A stretch of DNA of 64,000 nt from Actinomycetota bacterium (GTDB lineage: Bacteria > Actinomycetota > Acidimicrobiia > Acidimicrobiales > RAAP-2). The DNA lies in assembly GCA_021324045.1 (NCBI GenBank), contig JAJPJV010000001.1, forward strand, positions 1 to 64,000, written 5' to 3'. Below, one piece after another: positions 49,311 through 57,719 of this stretch; positions within the stretch are counted from its first letter, which is position 1, and each line of letters opens with the position of its first letter. Below the pieces are notes generated by a model, which saw only the letters and a program-made list of their open reading frames with translations, was not told the DNA's origin and searched no databases. Position numbers and translations under genes: made by a program.

Positions 49311-49356
49311 GTTTCACGTGGTACATTACGGTGAAACAGCAGGGTTCGTTGGGGAG
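49311..49356 (+). repeat. 46-bp parS-like direct repeat, copy 2
   Basis: Same unit as at 48570. Here the first 16 bases including the preceding T, TGTTTCACGTGGTACA, match the canonical ParB site TGTTTCACGTGAAACA at 14 of 16 positions, followed 13 nt after the first half-site by GTGAAACA. It lies just upstream of the LAGLIDADG-like gene and parA, where actinobacterial parS sites occur. Confidence 0.7.
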
Positions 49357-49371
49357 GTGTCACCGTCCAGT

Positions 49372-49713
49372 ATGGCCGAGGATTTCGACGCTGGAGTGTT
49401 GATTGGCCTGCTGATTGGTGAGGGTCACTTTGGAGGTGATGGCCGGCAACCGCAAGTGACGCTACGGATGCACGTTCGGCACACTGCGCTGATGGAGTGG
49501 CTTGATCGAACATTTCCAGGTGGACGCGTTTACGGGCCATACAACCATGGTGGGCGCCACTATCTCCAATGGATGGCGCGAGGTGCGTTCCTGCGAGACC
49601 AGCTCTTGCCGATCTTTGACGAGCGCCTCTCGGTTCAGCTGGACGAATATAGTTGGAATCGGTTCACCAAGATGTGCGAAACCTATGCGCGACAACTTAG
49701 GCCGTCTCGTTGA
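49372..49713 (+). CDS. solo LAGLIDADG-like protein in the parS-parA interval
   Basis: 113 aa. The N-terminal VLIGLLIGEGHFGGDG matches a LAGLIDADG helix followed by an acidic residue and beta strand, with TLRMHVRHTALMEWLDRTFP and HYLQWMARGAF completing one half of a LAGLIDADG fold. Only one motif is present, so it would need to dimerise. No intein or intron is near. ATG 49372 is the start of the conserved part; GGGGAGG lies 14 nt upstream, and GTG 49357 is an alternative. A domesticated LAGLIDADG protein such as WhiA is a parallel; the function is unknown. Confidence 0.65.
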   Translation: MAEDFDAGVLIGLLIGEGHFGGDGRQPQVTLRMHVRHTALMEWLDRTFPGGRVYGPYNHGGRHYLQWMARGAFLRDQLLPIFDERLSVQLDEYSWNRFTKMCETYARQLRPSR

Positions 49714-50230
49714 TGTATCGGGCTGCCGAGGATCAAAGGACTCCGAGCTGTCAAGGGGCTTCTGAAAGCTTGACCTTGAGTTGACCAAGAGCGAGGATTA
49801 CACAAATGGGTCCCACTGGGTGCGCCTGATGCGTTTCCGAGGCCGAAGACGGGGCCAGCATGAGACTCGTCGGAGGGCAGAGCTCGCCCAGGAGACATCG
49901 CCGAACGACGAGGATCTTGTGGGGGGCGAAGGCATTGAGCTTCAGCGTGAGCCGGACCTCATCCGTGAAGATCGCGACCCTGGTGACGCCATTGGCTCCA
50001 ATCACGCGGATAGGACAGGCCACGAGCACGTTGATGTTGCTCAAGATGTAGGACTAGAGCTGAGTGCTCAAGAAGGTCCAACGAACGAGCTGCAACAAGT
50101 CACCAAACCGCCTGTCGAACCTCGCCCTCCTGCAGCACCTCAGGAGCGCGATGGGCAAGTAGGGATTGAACCCCCTGACGATCGAATTGAATCCCTCGCT
50201 GAGCGGGAATTTTCGGAGAACATCAGCCGA
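49714..50230 (+). other. possible N-terminal extension of ParA or spacer
   Basis: The parA frame is open back to TTG 49781 (also ATG 49829), giving an acidic, low-complexity leader (about 150 residues, e.g. QREPDLIREDRDPGDAIG). Some actinobacterial ParA proteins have such leaders. No good ribosome binding site supports the upstream starts, so I annotate parA from 50231 and leave this stretch open. Confidence 0.4.
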
Positions 50231-51058
50231 ATGTCACTCCCCGATCTCCCCTCGAACACCTCAGAGCGACGTTCACGCCCGCTTCCGAGGGTGATCGCGA
50301 TCGCGAACCAGAAGGGGGGAGTTGGGAAGACGACGACAACAGTAAACCTCGGAGCTGCTCTGGCGGAGCTGGGCTACCGAGTCCTGGTCGTCGATCTGGA
50401 CCCACAGGGGAATGCAACGAGCGGATTGGGCATTGATTCGAGGAATTATGAGTCGTCGATGTACGACGTTGTCATGCGCGAGGCTCCTCTTGAGGATTGC
50501 ATCGAACCGACGAGCGTTCAGAATCTGTTTCTGACGCCCGCGAACATCAATCTTGCAGGTGTTGAAATTGAGCTGGTGAGTGCATTCAGTCGAGAGTTGA
50601 AGCTGAAGAAGGCTCTCGAACCAGTGGTGGATGATTTCGACTTCGTTCTTATCGATTGCCCACCATCGCTAGGGCTACTGACGGTCAATGGGTTAGCAGC
50701 GGCGCACGAGGTCTTGGTTCCGATCCAATGTGAGTACTACGCCCTTGAGGGGTTGAGTCAACTGTTGCGCAATGTGCAGCTTGTGGCGACAAATCTCAAC
50801 GAGGGACTTGAAGTGTCAACGATCGTGTTGACGATGTATGACGCTCGGACTCGGTTGTCGTTCGAGGTCGCGGACGAAGTTCGTCGGCACTTTAGGAATC
50901 TGGTCTGCCGGAGCATTATCCCACGCACGGTGCGCCTATCGGAGGCGCCGTCCTTCGGCCAACCGATCACTGTCTTCGATCCGAGTTCGCGCGGTGCGAC
51001 AGCCTATCGAGAACTTGCAAAGGAGGTCAGCAATGGCGCGTCGAGCCGGGCTGGGTAG
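50231..51058 (+). CDS. parA: chromosome partitioning ATPase ParA
   Basis: About 275 aa from ATG 50231 (up to 425 aa if the open frame from TTG 49781 is used). Deviant Walker A IANQKGGVGKTTTTVNLGAA, VVDLDPQGNATSGLG, LIDCPPSLGLLTVN and PIQCEYYALEGLSQLL are the family motifs. It moves the ParB-parS complex after replication. It overlaps parB by 26 nt. Confidence 0.95.
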   Translation: MSLPDLPSNTSERRSRPLPRVIAIANQKGGVGKTTTTVNLGAALAELGYRVLVVDLDPQGNATSGLGIDSRNYESSMYDVVMREAPLEDCIEPTSVQNLFLTPANINLAGVEIELVSAFSRELKLKKALEPVVDDFDFVLIDCPPSLGLLTVNGLAAAHEVLVPIQCEYYALEGLSQLLRNVQLVATNLNEGLEVSTIVLTMYDARTRLSFEVADEVRRHFRNLVCRSIIPRTVRLSEAPSFGQPITVFDPSSRGATAYRELAKEVSNGASSRAG

Positions 51059-52007
51059 AGGTCTGGGGGCGCTGATTCCGCCGGCTGAAATCGCCGCCGG
51101 AAGTGGGTCACCGCTTCGAGAAGTGCCAATTGCCAGTATTCGCCCGAATCGCTTACAACCACGCTCTCGCTTCGACGAAGAGGCGATGTCGGCCCTCACG
51201 GCGTCGATTCGAGAGCTCGGTGTTCTCCAGCCAATCCTGGTTCGGACAATCGATGGTGAACCTGATTCCTACGAGCTAATTGCTGGAGAACGGCGGTGGC
51301 GAGCCGCTCGGAGAGCGGGACTCCAAATGATTCCGGTCCTGGTGCAAGAGGGCACGGGAGATGCTGAAAGCCTTGAGCAGGCCTTGGTGGAGAACCTGCA
51401 TCGAGAAGATCTCAATGTGCTGGAGGAGGCAGCCGCGTACCAGCAACTGATCGACGACTTCGGTTTCACGCACGAGCAAATTGCGAACCGAGTCGGACGC
51501 AGCCGCGTGACCATTACCAATACCTTGCGGCTGCTTCAACTGCCAGCTGGTGTTCAGCGGGCCCTCGCCGATTCGACGATTTCTGCAGGACATGCGAGAG
51601 CGCTTCTTGGCACTCCGGATCGAGCACTTCAAGAGGCGCTCGTTGAACGCATTATTGCTGAAGGACTTCCAGTTCGAAGTGTTGAAGAGGCGATTCGGGA
51701 AGCGAATGCCTCTTCAACGTCATCTATGAAGAAGGATGCTTCCACCGACGACCGTAGTAGTACCAATGGTACTACTACGGTCGTCCCACAACGGCGGCTC
51801 CCAGAACCCGGCTTATTGGAGCTTGAGGAAATGCTTGCCTCGTTCCTCGATACAAAGGTGAAGGTAGAGCTCCGGAACCGCCGTGGTCGCGTGGTGATCG
51901 AATTTGCAACCCTCGAAGATCTTGAGCGGATTTACCGCAAGATGGTTTCAAGCCCCCAGCGAACAGGGGAAAGCCACGAGGAGCAGATTATGTCAAGTAG
52001 AGCTTGA
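51033..52007 (+). CDS. parB: chromosome partitioning protein ParB
   Basis: 324 aa CTP-dependent DNA clamp loading at parS. Order: RRAGLGRGLGALIP ParA-interaction tip, ParB/Srx domain with GERRWRAARRAG (CTP site), ENLHREDLNVLEEAAAYQQL, an HTH (HEQIANRVGRSRVTITNTLR), a Ser/Thr-rich linker, and the C-terminal dimerisation helix region. ATG 51033 has AAAGGAGG upstream. The linker contains a perfect hairpin (51747-51785). Confidence 0.96.
   Translation: MARRAGLGRGLGALIPPAEIAAGSGSPLREVPIASIRPNRLQPRSRFDEEAMSALTASIRELGVLQPILVRTIDGEPDSYELIAGERRWRAARRAGLQMIPVLVQEGTGDAESLEQALVENLHREDLNVLEEAAAYQQLIDDFGFTHEQIANRVGRSRVTITNTLRLLQLPAGVQRALADSTISAGHARALLGTPDRALQEALVERIIAEGLPVRSVEEAIREANASSTSSMKKDASTDDRSSTNGTTTVVPQRRLPEPGLLELEEMLASFLDTKVKVELRNRRGRVVIEFATLEDLERIYRKMVSSPQRTGESHEEQIMSSRA
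51747..51785. repeat. perfect 18-bp inverted repeat inside parB
   Basis: Arms GACGACCGTAGTAGTACC and its exact complement separated by AAT. It lies in the poorly conserved linker (reading TDDRSSTNGTTTVV) and would form a very stable hairpin in mRNA or a cruciform in DNA. Confidence 0.85.
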
Positions 52008-52250
52008 TCACCAATATCAAGTGGGTCTTCAGGTTTATCCACAACCTGTGCATGATATTGTGGATTGCTGGCTCGCGGTATAGTCGAGGTTCGCCATTGG
52101 ACCGGCAGCATCGTCGTGGCTGGGATCCGATTGTGATCGGTTATGGGACCCCGTGACTTCGGCCACTGGAGGCAACACCGAGTGCTGTGGACCGGGGCCG
52201 GAGTTTTGGGCTGCAGGAAGATCCGCACCAATGTCCGGGGTGCAGGCGGG
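52008..52250. promoter_or_regulatory. parB-cwlM convergent spacer with consensus DnaA box
   Basis: Contains TTATCCACA at 52035-52043, the perfect E. coli-type DnaA box, and TGTGGATTG in inverse orientation at 52059-52067, 15 nt apart. The spacing and inverted orientation suggest a DnaA-binding site outside the dnaA-dnaN spacer. No gene is seen. Confidence 0.5.
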
Positions 52251-53213
52251 TCAGCAGTCGCCAATCGCTATCTCGTCACCACGCACCCAAGCCTGAAGCG
52301 CGGAGACAAGTGCGGCGGCGACTTCGTCGTGGTGTTCGACAAGTTCCGCGGCAGGGCCGAGTTCAATGAGGATCGCAGGCATCGTTGTCTCCCTGAGAAT
52401 GGGTACTGACATGCCACGAAGCCCACGGTCAGTCGTGCCCAAGGTTGTGAGGATGGCCTGCTGAACGAGGGCAGCGAGACGACGTCCACCAGGAGACTCA
52501 TTGCGGTAGCCGGCGTAGTAGGCGGTCGCGCAGCCTCGCCGGTCGACCATCAAATGTAGCCCCAGGTAGACGTCTGCTCCCGCTGCATTGGCTTGGCGAG
52601 CTCGCACGGATTCGTCTGGGTGATGCAAGGGGGTAATCCGAGCACCCAACGGGAGGAGACGCCGACGGAGCGACGTGAGCAACAGGGTGAAGCCTCCTGT
52701 CTCCCCAACCACGATGTGACGTCCGAGCAAGGTCGGCGGAGTCCGCCGGAGCGCTTCCTTGGCTCGGACCGTGGAGACTAACTCCGGTTCGGCCTGGCGA
52801 TGCCGCGCTTGGACTCGGAGAAGCTCGACGAGGGTGACCGGTCCGACGATGGCATCGGGAACGATCCCGGCGTTTTGCTGGAATTCGGCGACCGCGTCGG
52901 CAGTCTGCGGGCCGTAGATTCCGTCCACTCGACCGGTGTCGAACCCCAGGGCCCCCAGGCGTTGTTGCAGTTCAGCGACGTCGTCGCCTCTCATCATCGG
53001 CACTTGTCGCTTCAAGATCCGGTCACCCAGCCGGAATCCTGCCTCTACCAGCGTCGCCCAAGTTTGCGCTCCACAGACGCCGTCAATCCGAAGCCCGCGA
53101 TGGTGCTGGAAGGCTTCGACTGCGGCTCGTGTCGCGGGACCAAATGTTCCAGGAGGGTCTTCTTCGGTCGTGTATCCGAGCTTCGCCAACCGATGGCGAA
53201 GCTCCCTCACCAC
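52251..53213 (-). CDS. cwlM: CwlM-like protein, peptidoglycan-binding plus Amidase_3-like
   Basis: About 320 aa. Two N-terminal peptidoglycan-binding type 1 domains (LRHRLAKLGYTTEEDPPGTF and VAELQQRLGALGFDTGRVDG) precede an Amidase_3 fold (ADVYLGLHLMVDRRGCATAY, ILRETTMPAILIELGP). The first zinc-ligand motif DPGHGG is replaced by GETGGF, so the fold is probably inactive; mycobacterial CwlM is likewise a non-catalytic regulator of MurA phosphorylated by PknB. The start is uncertain: GTG 53213 lies just before the first domain, and the longer frame overlaps trxA. Confidence 0.8.
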   Translation of the reverse strand: MVRELRHRLAKLGYTTEEDPPGTFGPATRAAVEAFQHHRGLRIDGVCGAQTWATLVEAGFRLGDRILKRQVPMMRGDDVAELQQRLGALGFDTGRVDGIYGPQTADAVAEFQQNAGIVPDAIVGPVTLVELLRVQARHRQAEPELVSTVRAKEALRRTPPTLLGRHIVVGETGGFTLLLTSLRRRLLPLGARITPLHHPDESVRARQANAAGADVYLGLHLMVDRRGCATAYYAGYRNESPGGRRLAALVQQAILTTLGTTDRGLRGMSVPILRETTMPAILIELGPAAELVEHHDEVAAALVSALQAWVRGDEIAIGDC

Positions 53214-53272
53214 GGAACCTGTTGCCCCTTCCCGGAGGGGAGGGAAAGCGGAAGGTGTGATCGCCTCTGGCG

Positions 53273-53599
53273 TTACAGGTAGGGCGAAATCTCCTGGAGA
53301 AGCTGATTCTTCGGTTTCGCCCCGATCAGGCGTGCCTTCAGCTCGCCGTCTTTGAACAAGAGAAGCGACGGAATGCTCATCACGTCGTAACGGCGGGTCA
53401 CCGCCAAGTTGTCGTCGATGTTCACCTTGGCAACTTCCAGCTTCCCGGCCTGCTCCTCGGCGATCTCCTCGAGGATCGGTGCGATCATCTTGCACGGTCC
53501 GCACCACTCGGCCCAGAAGTCGACCAGAACGGGGCGATCTGAGGCTTTGACATGTTCGTCAAACGTAGCGTCATCGAGAGTGACGATCTTCTCGCTCAT
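53273..53599 (-). CDS. trxA: thioredoxin
   Basis: 108 aa, canonical Trx fold with active site AEWCGPCKM and the cis-Pro region SIPSLLLFKDG. It reduces protein disulfides using TrxB. ATG 53599 follows AAGGAGGAATC, a strong ribosome binding site. In the trxB-trxA-cwlM array on the minus strand. Confidence 0.97.
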   Translation of the reverse strand: MSEKIVTLDDATFDEHVKASDRPVLVDFWAEWCGPCKMIAPILEEIAEEQAGKLEVAKVNIDDNLAVTRRYDVMSIPSLLLFKDGELKARLIGAKPKNQLLQEISPYL

Positions 53600-53735
53600 C
53601 TGATTCCTCCTTCGGAGCACACAACGCTACGGCGGCCTGTGTTGTTCCTCGACAGGGCGCTCATAGGAATCGAATGTCGGCTGACCAGGAGCCCTGGAGA
53701 ATGAACGACGGCATCCCTCTTGTCACCGGCCTCGA

Positions 53736-54761
53736 TCACGAACCCTTGGCTTCGAGCCATCGTTCGGCGTCAATGGCCGCCACGCAGCCAGAACCCGCTG
53801 CAGTCACTGCCTGGCGATAGACGTGGTCCTGGACGTCGCCGCAGGCAAACACGCCTTCAACGCTGGTGGTCGAGTCACCGAATCCTTGCCGATCGTTGTC
53901 GACGTCACTGTGAGACTGAGTTTTTGAACGGAATCCCGTTCGGATGTATCCGTTGGCATCGAGTTCCAGCTGACCCTTGAACAGCCCTGTGTTCGGCTCG
54001 TGACCGATGGCGACAAAGAGGCCCGTGACCTCGAGGACAGACTCGACACCACTTCGGGTGTCGCGTAGGCGCAACGACTCGACTCTCGTGTCGCCGAGGA
54101 CCTCGGTGACCACCGAGTTCCAGCGAAAGCGGATGCTCGGGTTCGAGAAGGCACGTTGCTGCATGATCTTCGAGGCACGGAGCTGGTCACGCCGGTGGAT
54201 GATGGTGACGGTCTTGGCGAAGCGCGTCAGAAAAAGCGCTTCTTCGATTGCCGAGTCACCGCCTCCGACGACGGCGATGTCGTGTCCACGGAAGAAGAAG
54301 CCGTCGCAAGTTGCGCACGTGGAAACCCCGTGTGCCAGGAGCCGCTGCTCGCCGGGCACCCCGAGCATGAGCGAGCGAGCGCCGGTGGCGATGATCAACG
54401 CTTCGGCGCGATGCGAGGGGCCCGTGCGCCCGGGATCGCCAGTCCAGATTTCGAAGGGGTGGACTGAAAGGTCAACGCGAGTCGCTTTGGCGGTGATCAA
54501 GTCGGCACCGAATCGCAACGCCTGGTTGCGCATTGCACCCATGAGCTCCGGGCCTAATATGCCGTCAGGAAAGCCAGGGTAATTCTCCACGTCGGTGGTC
54601 AGCATCAGCTGGCCCCCCGGCTGATCGGTGGTCGAGGAGGGCTCACCTTCGAGAACGACCGGCCCGAGCTGGGCTCGGGCGGTGTACAAGGCCGCGGTCA
54701 ACCCGGCCGGCCCCGAACCGAGGATCACAACCTTGGAATGGCGTCCGGAAGTCGCTGGCAT
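53736..54761 (-). CDS. trxB: thioredoxin reductase
   Basis: 341 aa FAD/NADPH flavoprotein. FAD motif [18 protein letters not shown], redox centre [15 protein letters not shown] motif [17 protein letters not shown], and the second FAD motif [15 protein letters not shown]. Compared with typical TrxB (about 310-320 aa) it carries a hydrophilic insert ([20 protein letters not shown]) just before the last motif. It supplies electrons to TrxA. Confidence 0.96.
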   Translation of the reverse strand: MPATSGRHSKVVILGSGPAGLTAALYTARAQLGPVVLEGEPSSTTDQPGGQLMLTTDVENYPGFPDGILGPELMGAMRNQALRFGADLITAKATRVDLSVHPFEIWTGDPGRTGPSHRAEALIIATGARSLMLGVPGEQRLLAHGVSTCATCDGFFFRGHDIAVVGGGDSAIEEALFLTRFAKTVTIIHRRDQLRASKIMQQRAFSNPSIRFRWNSVVTEVLGDTRVESLRLRDTRSGVESVLEVTGLFVAIGHEPNTGLFKGQLELDANGYIRTGFRSKTQSHSDVDNDRQGFGDSTTSVEGVFACGDVQDHVYRQAVTAAGSGCVAAIDAERWLEAKGS

Positions 54762-54766
54762 TTTCG

Positions 54767-55120
54767 TCAGGACTGTCCCCCCGACGGACTGTCTCGTCGT
54801 GACCAGGCTCCGGCCCCCGCAACGGTGAGCACGAAGGCGAGCAAGGCGTCGGAGGCCCAGACTCGGCCTCCGAAGGCGTAGACGTCCAGGAGGCGAACCA
54901 GGCCGACGGCGAACGCGGTGATCACCACTGTCGCCGCGACAGCGGCAATCAGCCCGAACACCACCGCTCTAACGGCGACCAGCGTGGGACGGATGACGGA
55001 GTCGTGAACCGAGCTCGCAACGAGCTCTACGACGTCGACGGCTCGTCCAGCGAGGTCGGAACGCAGGTGCGAGAATCGGTCATCTTCAGGACCCAGATGG
55101 GTCGGCCGGTCCTCTGGCAT
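54767..55120 (-). CDS. small two-TM membrane protein
   Basis: 117 aa from ATG 55120 ([20 protein letters not shown]). An amphipathic stretch ([20 protein letters not shown]) precedes two hydrophobic helices ([20 protein letters not shown] and [15 protein letters not shown]). I recognise no named family, though a phage-holin-like superfamily layout is common at this place upstream of trxB in actinobacteria. It ends 5 bp before trxB. Confidence 0.6.
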   Translation of the reverse strand: MPEDRPTHLGPEDDRFSHLRSDLAGRAVDVVELVASSVHDSVIRPTLVAVRAVVFGLIAAVAATVVITAFAVGLVRLLDVYAFGGRVWASDALLAFVLTVAGAGAWSRRDSPSGGQS

Positions 55121-55130
55121 GCTGACGAGG

Positions 55131-56033
55131 TTACCCTGACGAGTCGTCTGAGCCCGCGACCCCAGGGTCGGACGGTGGCGCAACCGAGCTGCTCGGAGCA
55201 GCGATTTGGTAGCAGACGCCGATGCTACCTGGACCGGCATGGGTTCCAACGACTGGGCCGAGCGCTACTCGGATCGTTTCGCCTGCAACTGGGACATCAT
55301 GGAGCATCTCGACAAAGGTCTCGATGTCAGGGGCAGCGCCGTCGCAAATCGCCAGACGAGACAGAGGAGCGTCCGAGCGGACTTTGTCGGCGAGGTAACG
55401 AAGGCTTTTCATACGTGTTCGCTGCCGCGACTCCTCTGCGACGATCCCGTCCCGAACCTCGACGACTGGCTTGATTGAAAGGATTGAGCCGAGTAGCGCC
55501 CGTGCGGCGCCAATCCGGCCGCCCCGTTGAAGATGGTCGAGGGTATCGATCGCGCCGAAGACCCGTGTCCTGTCCATGGCTTCGGCGACGTGGTCCGCCA
55601 CCTCGCTTAGAGAGGCACCCGACGTGGCCACTTCGGCGGCACTGATGGCAAGCAGTCCTTGGCCCATGGTGAGCGAGCGCGTGTCGATGACGGTCACCGG
55701 AAGCGCACGGCATTCCTCGGCCGCTGCGCGAGCAGCCTGATAGGTAGCCGAAACGCCGGCAGAGATCGTCAAACAGAGAACGGAGTCGTAACCGTCCTTG
55801 GCAGCGGACTCGAAGGCTTGCTGAAAGGCCCCTGGTGAAGGCGCGGCGGTCTCCGGCAACGCGCGCTCGAGACGGCAGCGGCGCCAGAATTCCTGAGGGT
55901 CCAGATCGCGTCGATCGACCAACTCCTCGTCACCGAAACGTATGGTCAACGGCACCACGATGATGTTGTGCGACCGGGCCAATTGGTCAGTGAGGTCGCA
56001 TGCACTATCTGTGACGATGCGTACAGCGGGCAT
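55131..56033 (-). CDS. DegV family fatty-acid-binding protein
   Basis: About 301 aa. N-terminal VRIVTDSACDLT, then CLTISAGVSATYQAARAA, VIDTRSLTMGQGLL, and the end ALGPVVGTHAGPGSIGVCY, all typical of DegV. Members bind fatty acids and serve fatty-acid kinases. The start is ATG 56033 or GTG 56051. It lies between murJ and the small membrane protein on the same strand. Confidence 0.9.
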   Translation of the reverse strand: MPAVRIVTDSACDLTDQLARSHNIIVVPLTIRFGDEELVDRRDLDPQEFWRRCRLERALPETAAPSPGAFQQAFESAAKDGYDSVLCLTISAGVSATYQAARAAAEECRALPVTVIDTRSLTMGQGLLAISAAEVATSGASLSEVADHVAEAMDRTRVFGAIDTLDHLQRGGRIGAARALLGSILSIKPVVEVRDGIVAEESRQRTRMKSLRYLADKVRSDAPLSRLAICDGAAPDIETFVEMLHDVPVAGETIRVALGPVVGTHAGPGSIGVCYQIAAPSSSVAPPSDPGVAGSDDSSG

Positions 56034-56057
56034 CACGCAAGAGTCTTTCACGTCGGG

Positions 56058-57719
56058 TCATGGAGAACTGTGCCTGTGGCGGCCCTGAAGGCTACGCTCG
56101 CGCTCATGACGGAGAGCGAACGCCGAAGCGGCGCCGAAGAAGACGAGAATGCCAGCCGCCATAGAGGATAAGACCCGCAGCAACAGCGCGATGCCATGCG
56201 TTGCTCCAAGCAGATTTGACACGACGAGCACAGTTACTCCCATGGTCGCGGTCGCTCCGAGCACCCTACGTAGCGGATACCAACTCTCACTCGATCCCAA
56301 TCTACCGAGCCAGTGGCGAAGCACGAAGATGCCGGCAACCGCCGCCACGCTATAGGCGATCGAGATCGAGGCGGCTAAGCCACGAACGCCGAGGATGCCA
56401 ACGAGTCCGAATGCCGCGATCACGTTGATCCCGTTCTCGATCAGATACAACCAGAACGCCGCTTCGGGTCGTTGCATCGATTGCAGTACGCGAACGACGT
56501 AGAGAAAGGTGCAGAATCCTGGAAGGCCGACGCCGAGGATGGCCAAGCAGGCACCTGTATCGGTCGTATCGCTCGTGGTCGTCACGCCGTGGCCCAAAAG
56601 AAGTGCTACCGCCGGCTTGGCCAACAGGACCATTCCGACGGCAGCCGGAAGGATCACGGCCAGCACGGCACGGAGTCCTCTTACAAGGCGGTGATGGAAT
56701 CCAATGAGATCGCCGATGGCCCAGCTTCGGGAAAGGTCTGGAGTAACGGCACTCATGATCGATACGGCGACTACGGCGTAGGGCATTTGCATGAATGTGT
56801 AGGCATAGGTGTAGGAGGAAACTGGAGCTGGGCCCTTCGCAGTAACAGCCAGCGCCAGTACTACGTACAGCGCGACTTGGTTGGCGATCACGAAGCCGAA
56901 GGTCCATGCTCCGAGACGAAGAACCGTTTGGACTGCTTCGTGCCGTGGTTCCCAGCGGAGTCGTAGGCGAGGCAAGCCCGCGCGCACGAGACTCGGGAGC
57001 AGAAGGAGGGCCTGGGCGACGACGCCGAGGGTCGTTCCTAGCCCGAGCAGGACCAGTTGGTGAGGGTGCAATTCGGCACCGGCCAGCGACGGCTTCGGCA
57101 CAAGAGCATGGAACGCCAGCAGGACACCGATGGAGACCAAGTTGTTCGCGATGGGGACCCACATTGGGGCGCCGAAGCGGCTCCGAGTATTCAGCAGGGC
57201 CGTCATGAGACTGATGAGGCCATAGAAGAAGATCTGCGGTACGAACCAACGGAGCAAAGTGGTGGCGACCGCTCGCTCCTGGTCAAGCGCATGGTGGGCT
57301 CCGCCTTGCGGCGCGTGTCGGAACACCGTATAGGCATCAATGATCCATGGCGAAAGCACCCACGCGAGGCACGAGGCCACGACAAGGACGCCAAGTGCCA
57401 GGGTAACGATTGCCGAAATGGCACGCCAAGCTTCTCGCGGCGAGCGCGTAGCAAGGCGGTCGACGAAAACCGGGATGAACGTTGCCGAAAGGACGCCACC
57501 AAGGACGACGTCGTAAAGCATGTTGGGGGTGGTATTCGCCAGGTTGTAGGCATCGGTGAGGCGTAGGAATCCGAGTGCGTACGCCAAGGCCAGCAGACGT
57601 CCCACGCCGGTGAGCCGCGAAATCGCGGTACCTATAGCCATGCCGAGGGTTGCCCGCGGCAGGTTGGCAGCTGGCAAGACTCCACGGTGGTCGACCGGGC
57701 TGGCCCTGCTGGTCGTCAC
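56058..57719 (-). CDS. murJ: lipid II flippase MurJ (MviN)
   Basis: 553 aa with about 14 transmembrane helices. MurJ-family features: GTAISRLTGVGRLLALAYAL, ANTTPNMLYDVVLGGVLSAT, PVFVDRLA and MQMPYAVVAVSIMSAVTPDL. It flips lipid-linked peptidoglycan precursor across the membrane. GTG 57719 overlaps the upstream stop (GTGA). The large C-terminal kinase-like domain seen in mycobacterial MviN is not present. FhaA in this window is its known partner in mycobacteria. Confidence 0.93.
   Translation of the reverse strand: MTTSRASPVDHRGVLPAANLPRATLGMAIGTAISRLTGVGRLLALAYALGFLRLTDAYNLANTTPNMLYDVVLGGVLSATFIPVFVDRLATRSPREAWRAISAIVTLALGVLVVASCLAWVLSPWIIDAYTVFRHAPQGGAHHALDQERAVATTLLRWFVPQIFFYGLISLMTALLNTRSRFGAPMWVPIANNLVSIGVLLAFHALVPKPSLAGAELHPHQLVLLGLGTTLGVVAQALLLLPSLVRAGLPRLRLRWEPRHEAVQTVLRLGAWTFGFVIANQVALYVVLALAVTAKGPAPVSSYTYAYTFMQMPYAVVAVSIMSAVTPDLSRSWAIGDLIGFHHRLVRGLRAVLAVILPAAVGMVLLAKPAVALLLGHGVTTTSDTTDTGACLAILGVGLPGFCTFLYVVRVLQSMQRPEAAFWLYLIENGINVIAAFGLVGILGVRGLAASISIAYSVAAVAGIFVLRHWLGRLGSSESWYPLRRVLGATATMGVTVLVVSNLLGATHGIALLLRVLSSMAAGILVFFGAASAFALRHERERSLQGRHRHSSP

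Noticed and set aside
48570-49356. Possible CRISPR array because of the 46-bp repeats.
   Set aside because: Only two copies with a 0.7-kb IS relic between and no spacers or cas genes.
49372-49713. Possible intein or group I intron because of the LAGLIDADG motif.
   Set aside because: The frame is free-standing with its own ATG, and neither neighbouring gene is interrupted or shows splice motifs.
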